DNA of 64,000 nucleotides, taken from contig JACKOF010000001.1 in the NCBI GenBank assembly GCA_024234435.1, positions 744,001 to 808,000 on the forward strand, given 5' to 3'. The stretch's first letter is position 1; the number at the start of each line of letters is the position of its first letter. A program made the translations under genes and the position numbers. This document shows positions 60,455-64,000 of this stretch, piece by piece. The notes beneath the pieces were generated by a model. The model did no database searches, had not been told where the DNA came from, and worked only from the letters and a program-made list of their open reading frames with translations. Origin of the DNA: Pseudomonadales bacterium (lineage in GTDB: Bacteria > Pseudomonadota > Gammaproteobacteria > Pseudomonadales > Porticoccaceae).

Positions 60455-60811
60455 ATGAGCAGCAAAAACCCGATCATCGCGGCGATTGAAGCCGAGCAGA
60501 TGGAAAAAGAAATTCCCGCTTTTGCACCGGGCGACACTGTTGTCGTTCAGGTGAAAGTGAAGGAAGGGACTCGTGAACGTCTTCAGGCTTTTGAAGGTGT
60601 GGTGATTGCCAAACGCAAACGCGGTCTTAATTCGGCATTTACTGTGCGCAAAATTTCCAACGGCGTGGGCGTTGAGCGTACCTTCCAGACATACAGTCCT
60701 TTGGTGGACAGCATTTCCGTTAAACGTCGCGGTGATGTGCGTCAGGCCAAACTGTACTACTTGCGCGAACTTTCCGGTCGTGCAGCCCGAATCAAGGAAA
60801 AGCTCGGTTAA
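60455..60811 (+). CDS. rplS: Ribosomal protein bL19
   Basis: A protein of the 50S subunit at the interface with the 30S. The 118 residues MSSKNPIIAAIEAEQMEKEI, with RLQAFEGVVIAKRKRGLNSA and GVGVERTFQTYSPLVDSISV, are typical. The ATG at 60455 has AAAGGAG upstream; a longer frame from 60332 is not expected for this family. It is the last gene of the rpsP operon and is followed by a strong terminator at 60869-60898. Confidence 0.98.
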   Translation: MSSKNPIIAAIEAEQMEKEIPAFAPGDTVVVQVKVKEGTRERLQAFEGVVIAKRKRGLNSAFTVRKISNGVGVERTFQTYSPLVDSISVKRRGDVRQAKLYYLRELSGRAARIKEKLG

Positions 60812-60868
60812 GCCTGGCCATTGTTGCCGGATACCACTTGGTACCGGCATATGGATAAATACAGAAAA

Positions 60869-60898
60869 CCCCGTAACGGTGCCGTTGCGGGGTTTTTC
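60869..60898 (+). terminator. Rho-independent terminator after rplS
   Basis: A stem of 11 pairs, CCCCGTAACGG against CCGTTGCGGGG with one T-G wobble, and a 2-base gap in the loop (about 60869-60892), is followed by a T-run (TTTTTCTT). It closes the rpsP-rimM-trmD-rplS transcript. By symmetry it may also slow transcription from the other side. Confidence 0.85.
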
Positions 60899-60984
60899 TT
60901 TGTGAAGCGACTGACACCACATCACAGTCGCCAATGGAGCTATGCTTGGCGCCCTGTGTACAGGTGTGTCAATATTGAAGAGTG

Positions 60985-62736
60985 ATGATTGCGATATTTT
61001 TACAAATGTTCATCGGCCTGGGTGTTTTTCTCTATGGCATGTTTCACTTAGAGAAGGGTATTCAATCACTCAGTGATGCGAGTCTGAAGCGCTGGCTGTC
61101 GCACTCCACCGGTTCGCCCGTTTCAAGCGCTTTTTCGGGGGCTGTGTTTACGGCAGTTCTGCAAAGTAGCTCGATGGTCAGTTTATTGATTCTGGCTTTT
61201 GCCAGTGCCGGTATCATTCCCTTATACAACGCAATTGGCGTATTGGTAGGCGCCAATTTGGGCACCACTTTTACCGGATGGATTGTTGCCACTCTTGGTT
61301 TTAAATTGAATCTCTCTTCGATTGCGATGCCACTTTTTGGTTTTGGGGCGCTGAGTCAGGTGTTGTTTTCTGCCAAATCGAAACTGTTTCAGTGGGGCAG
61401 GATTATTTTGGGGATAGGGCTTTTGTTGTTTGGTCTGTCCTTGATGAAAGACAGTGTCAGCGCGTTGCCTGGAAGCTGGGATATCAGTCTGTTACAGGGT
61501 TATCACCCGGTAATTTATCTGCTCGCCGGTATCATCGCCGCTGCGCTGATTCAGTCCAGTTCGGCTGTCGTCATGATGACACTGGCGGCATTACACGCAG
61601 ACCTGATCAGTCTTTCTGAAGCCGGTGCGCTGGTGATTGGTGCGGATTTAGGTACCACCAGCACCGTGCTGCTTGGCAGTATTGCCGGCGCGGTAATCAA
61701 GCGGCAGTTGGCGTTGGCTCATCTGGTTTTTAATCTGATCGTTGATCTGGTGGCATTTGTGCTGTTTTTGCCATTATTGCCTGCCATGGTCAGCCTGTTG
61801 GGTATTGAGGACCCGCTTTACAGTCTGGTTGCATTTCACAGCCTGATAAACCTGGCCGGGGTCCTGGCTTTTTTGCCGCTACTCAAACCGTACACACATT
61901 GGATAGCCAGCCGATTTGCGGCTGTAGAGGACGGTGCCGCCAGTCTGAAAAATATTCCCGTAGAGGTGCCCGAAGCAGCGTTGCTGGCACTTCGCGACCA
62001 TCTACAGAGACTCTGGGTGATCTCGGCTGTCAACAACCTGCGATATTTTGCCTTATCCCCATCCAGTCTGAAACTGAGTGCAGATATACAGCAGGCTGTG
62101 CAACTGTTATCGAATGGAGACCCTGATGAAGATCCGCAACAGGCGTATGAGAAAATCAAACAGCAGGAAGTGGATATCCTGCAGTTTTCCTTCAGGCTTC
62201 AGCAGCAAAAGTTATCTGAATCGGATGCCCGCTGCCTGACAGGATTGATAGAAATGACCCGCGCGATTGTTTATGCCTGCAAAACGCTGAGAGATATATC
62301 CCATGATTTGGAACTGATTTCTGAAGCACTCAGACGCAGTACAACAGGTTCCGTAGGCTGGATTTATGCCGAGCAGCGTCAATTCCAGCAGCAACTTTAT
62401 CAACAACTGCTACCATTGATTGTGCAATTCCACAATACCGAGTTTATATCGGAGCAACTGAGCGTCCTGCATGTGGCAAATGATTTGCAGCAAGAGAAAA
62501 TGAACCAGAGTGTTTACCAGCGGGGGCAGTTGCAGGACAACGAGTTACCTTCATTATCCACATTGCTAAACGTCAACCGGGAAGTACACCACGCCACAGA
62601 AAGTTTGTTGAAATCGGTCTCTCTGTGGCAGGCGCTGTTGCCATTGGTTCAGTCTTACAAGACGGAAACCGGAAAACAACTGTCCGGTCAGCAGGTGACG
62701 CCTCAGCAAAGCGAACCGCACCGGAACGAGTCGTAA
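60985..62736 (+). CDS. Na/Pi cotransporter family protein with PhoU-like tail
   Basis: Residues 1-300 are a membrane domain with two inverted repeats of the Na/Pi cotransporter family: QSSSMVSLLILAFASAGIIP and the second QSSSAVVMMTLAALHADLIS both carry the QSSS motif, with GANLGTTFTGWIVATLG and GADLGTTSTVLLGSIAGAV. The last 250 residues form a PhoU-like helical domain. The ATG at 60985 follows a GTG at 60982, and GAAGAG is upstream. The family imports phosphate with sodium or exports organic anions. It stands between the ribosomal operon and xerD. Confidence 0.9.
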   Translation: MIAIFLQMFIGLGVFLYGMFHLEKGIQSLSDASLKRWLSHSTGSPVSSAFSGAVFTAVLQSSSMVSLLILAFASAGIIPLYNAIGVLVGANLGTTFTGWIVATLGFKLNLSSIAMPLFGFGALSQVLFSAKSKLFQWGRIILGIGLLLFGLSLMKDSVSALPGSWDISLLQGYHPVIYLLAGIIAAALIQSSSAVVMMTLAALHADLISLSEAGALVIGADLGTTSTVLLGSIAGAVIKRQLALAHLVFNLIVDLVAFVLFLPLLPAMVSLLGIEDPLYSLVAFHSLINLAGVLAFLPLLKPYTHWIASRFAAVEDGAASLKNIPVEVPEAALLALRDHLQRLWVISAVNNLRYFALSPSSLKLSADIQQAVQLLSNGDPDEDPQQAYEKIKQQEVDILQFSFRLQQQKLSESDARCLTGLIEMTRAIVYACKTLRDISHDLELISEALRRSTTGSVGWIYAEQRQFQQQLYQQLLPLIVQFHNTEFISEQLSVLHVANDLQQEKMNQSVYQRGQLQDNELPSLSTLLNVNREVHHATESLLKSVSLWQALLPLVQSYKTETGKQLSGQQVTPQQSEPHRNES

Positions 62737-62833
62737 CCATAAGAGATGCACACGGATGACGATGATGCAGGTGGTGATCGCGGAGAAATGAACTCTGCTA
62801 TGATTCCCTGCAAGTCATTCTGGTATTCAGTGT

Positions 62834-63760
62834 ATGAAACCTTCTGAAAATCGTTCTACAGGTCTCTCAAAAAACCATGAGACTCTGATTGAAAGCTATC
62901 TGGATGCTATCTGGATGGAGAAAGGTTTAAGTGACAATACGCTGTCTTCCTACCGACGCGACTTGGTGTTATTTACACGGTGGCTGGAAGGGAAAGATGT
63001 ACAACTGCTATCTGTGGATTCGGCTATTTTGCAATCTCATTTGAGTTATCGATTTAAGCGGAAGCTGTCGGCACGCTCGACCTCCCGGCTGCTTTCCTGC
63101 TTGCGGGGTTTTTACCAATATCAGATCCGTGAAGGGCGTGTAAAAAGCGATCCTGCTGCGCAGGTAGATAATCCGAAACTGGGCAGGCCATTGCCCAAAA
63201 GCCTGACAGAAGAGGATGTGGAAGCCCTGTTGCAGGCCCCTGATGTTTCTACACCCCTGGGATTGCGCGATAGAACCATGCTCGAAGTGCTGTATGCCAG
63301 TGGTTTGAGGGTTTCCGAACTGGTGGGATTGTCACTTCACCAGATAAACTTGCGCCAGGGGGTTGTCAGAGTCTTTGGCAAGGGCAGCAAGGAGCGATTG
63401 GTACCGATGGGAGAAGAAGCAATGTCGTGGTTGAGCCGCTACCTAAGAGAGTCCCGCCCTGAATTATTGAAAGCAGGGCAGAGTGATGTACTGTTTCCAA
63501 GCTCACGGGGCAGGGAGATGACCCGGCAAACCTTCTGGCACCGCCTCAAGCAATGCGCATTTCTGGCGGGCATTGAAAAACCGCTGTCACCGCACACTTT
63601 GCGTCATGCCTTTGCAACACACCTGCTAAACCATGGTGCCGACTTGCGTGTGGTGCAGCTGCTACTGGGCCACAGTGATCTTTCCACAACCCAAATCTAT
63701 ACCCATATTGCTTCCAGCCGTATGAAGTCGCTGCATGCGCAGCATCACCCCCGGGGCTGA
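62834..63760 (+). CDS. xerD: Tyrosine recombinase XerD
   Basis: XerD, with XerC, resolves chromosome dimers at dif under control of FtsK. The 308 residues have the SAM-like core-binding domain (1-110) and the catalytic domain with the full set of residues: Arg in YASGLRVSELVGLS, Lys in GKGSKERLVPM, His and Arg in SPHTLRHAFATHLLNHGADL, His in LLLGHSDLSTTQ and the Tyr nucleophile in IYTHIASSRM. It is followed by dsbC, the usual pair. No phage or integron context is seen, which supports the housekeeping recombinase. Confidence 0.95.
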   Translation: MKPSENRSTGLSKNHETLIESYLDAIWMEKGLSDNTLSSYRRDLVLFTRWLEGKDVQLLSVDSAILQSHLSYRFKRKLSARSTSRLLSCLRGFYQYQIREGRVKSDPAAQVDNPKLGRPLPKSLTEEDVEALLQAPDVSTPLGLRDRTMLEVLYASGLRVSELVGLSLHQINLRQGVVRVFGKGSKERLVPMGEEAMSWLSRYLRESRPELLKAGQSDVLFPSSRGREMTRQTFWHRLKQCAFLAGIEKPLSPHTLRHAFATHLLNHGADLRVVQLLLGHSDLSTTQIYTHIASSRMKSLHAQHHPRG

Positions 63761-63899
63761 AATCTCCTTACATCAGACATCAGTTTCTTCTTAATGCCTA
63801 AAACAGATTTTTCGCGCGGTAATCGGTTGAGGGAACGCCTGATAGATAATAGACTCCAATATTGATATTTCACTGCTTTCAATTCCGGGAACTCTTTCC

Positions 63900-64000
63900 A
63901 TGTCAAAACAGTTACAAGCGATGGCCTTACTCGTATTATCCGTGCTGATAACGCCCGTTGTTTATGCCGAAAAAGCAGCGCCTGAGGTCGCACAGGCTAT
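63900..64000 (+). CDS. dsbC: Thiol:disulfide interchange protein DsbC, 5' end only
   Basis: The ATG at 63900 opens MSKQLQAMALLVLSVLITPV followed by VYAEKAAPEVAQA, a signal peptide with cleavage after VYA. DsbC is the periplasmic disulfide isomerase, normally encoded right after xerD. The Cys-x-x-Cys domain lies beyond the window, so this call rests on position and signal peptide. The ribosome site is weak. Confidence 0.6.
   Translation, partial: MSKQLQAMALLVLSVLITPVVYAEKAAPEVAQA

Noticed and set aside
62834..63760. Tyrosine recombinase as phage or island integrase
   Set aside because: Sequence, length and the following dsbC place it as housekeeping XerD; no attachment site or phage genes nearby.
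1..64000. CRISPR array or known anti-phage defence cassette
   Set aside because: No regularly spaced direct repeats and no cas, restriction-modification, retron or CBASS genes were seen; the cREC pair is the only element with a remote conflict-system link.

Overview
The window reads as a piece of a gammaproteobacterial chromosome, probably marine and close to Cellvibrionales/Spongiibacteraceae or a neighbouring order. The evidence is gene content and order: tadA, mltF divergent from purL, then a corC-like gene and a ccsA-like ypjD gene divergent from ffh, followed by rpsP-rimM-trmD-rplS and xerD-dsbC. This order resembles the Pseudomonas/Cellvibrio type of chromosome. Taxonomy is inferred from order and protein style only; no 16S or tRNA gene was recognised.

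Positions 1-22000 form an accessory region. It starts inside an IS3-family element that has cut a secreted PDZ-protein gene. Next come a divergently arranged histidine kinase and response regulator, a lipoprotein gene and an operon holding a cyclic-phosphate-type receiver (cREC) domain fused to WD40-like repeats, a PPP/ApaH-like phosphoesterase and a large secreted PDZ protein. Four large exported proteins (7542-10010, 11405-13228, 17231-18610 and 19150-21384) share a weak but repeated C-terminal pattern that I do not recognise as a known family. Small lipoproteins, unknown genes, a frameshifted paralogue fragment (13226-13389) and a stub of a serine recombinase (near 21611) lie among and after them. 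This looks like a mobile, rearranging island and is the best candidate here for an undescribed system.

Positions 22100-38600 carry metabolic and envelope genes: glutaminase, a 2OG-Fe(II) oxygenase divergent from a GNAT-deacetylase fusion, aspartate ammonia-lyase, frmA-frmB for formaldehyde oxidation, hflK-hflC, a PTS enzyme I-like protein, and a cysteine-repeat secreted protein followed by two transglutaminase-like proteins. Decay is visible here: remnants of an SbtA-type bicarbonate transporter (28207-28582), of an NAD-dependent formate dehydrogenase (30724-31224) and of a DUF1611 protein (35544-35897). The pathway from formaldehyde to CO2 is therefore kept only as far as formate in this window.

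Positions 38900-43700 are one minus-strand operon: phosphoethanolamine transferase, diacylglycerol kinase, PAP2 phosphatase, response regulator and histidine kinase, most junctions overlapping by a few bases. This is a self-contained lipid A modification and lipid recycling unit with its own sensor. From 44100 to the end the content is mostly housekeeping (tadA, mltF, purL, two Nudix hydrolases, corC-like, ypjD, ffh, rpsP, rimM, trmD, rplS, a Na/Pi cotransporter, xerD, start of dsbC), broken by one deletion chimera at 52209-54150 where a porin start is joined to a GGDEF-EAL gene that lost its own start.
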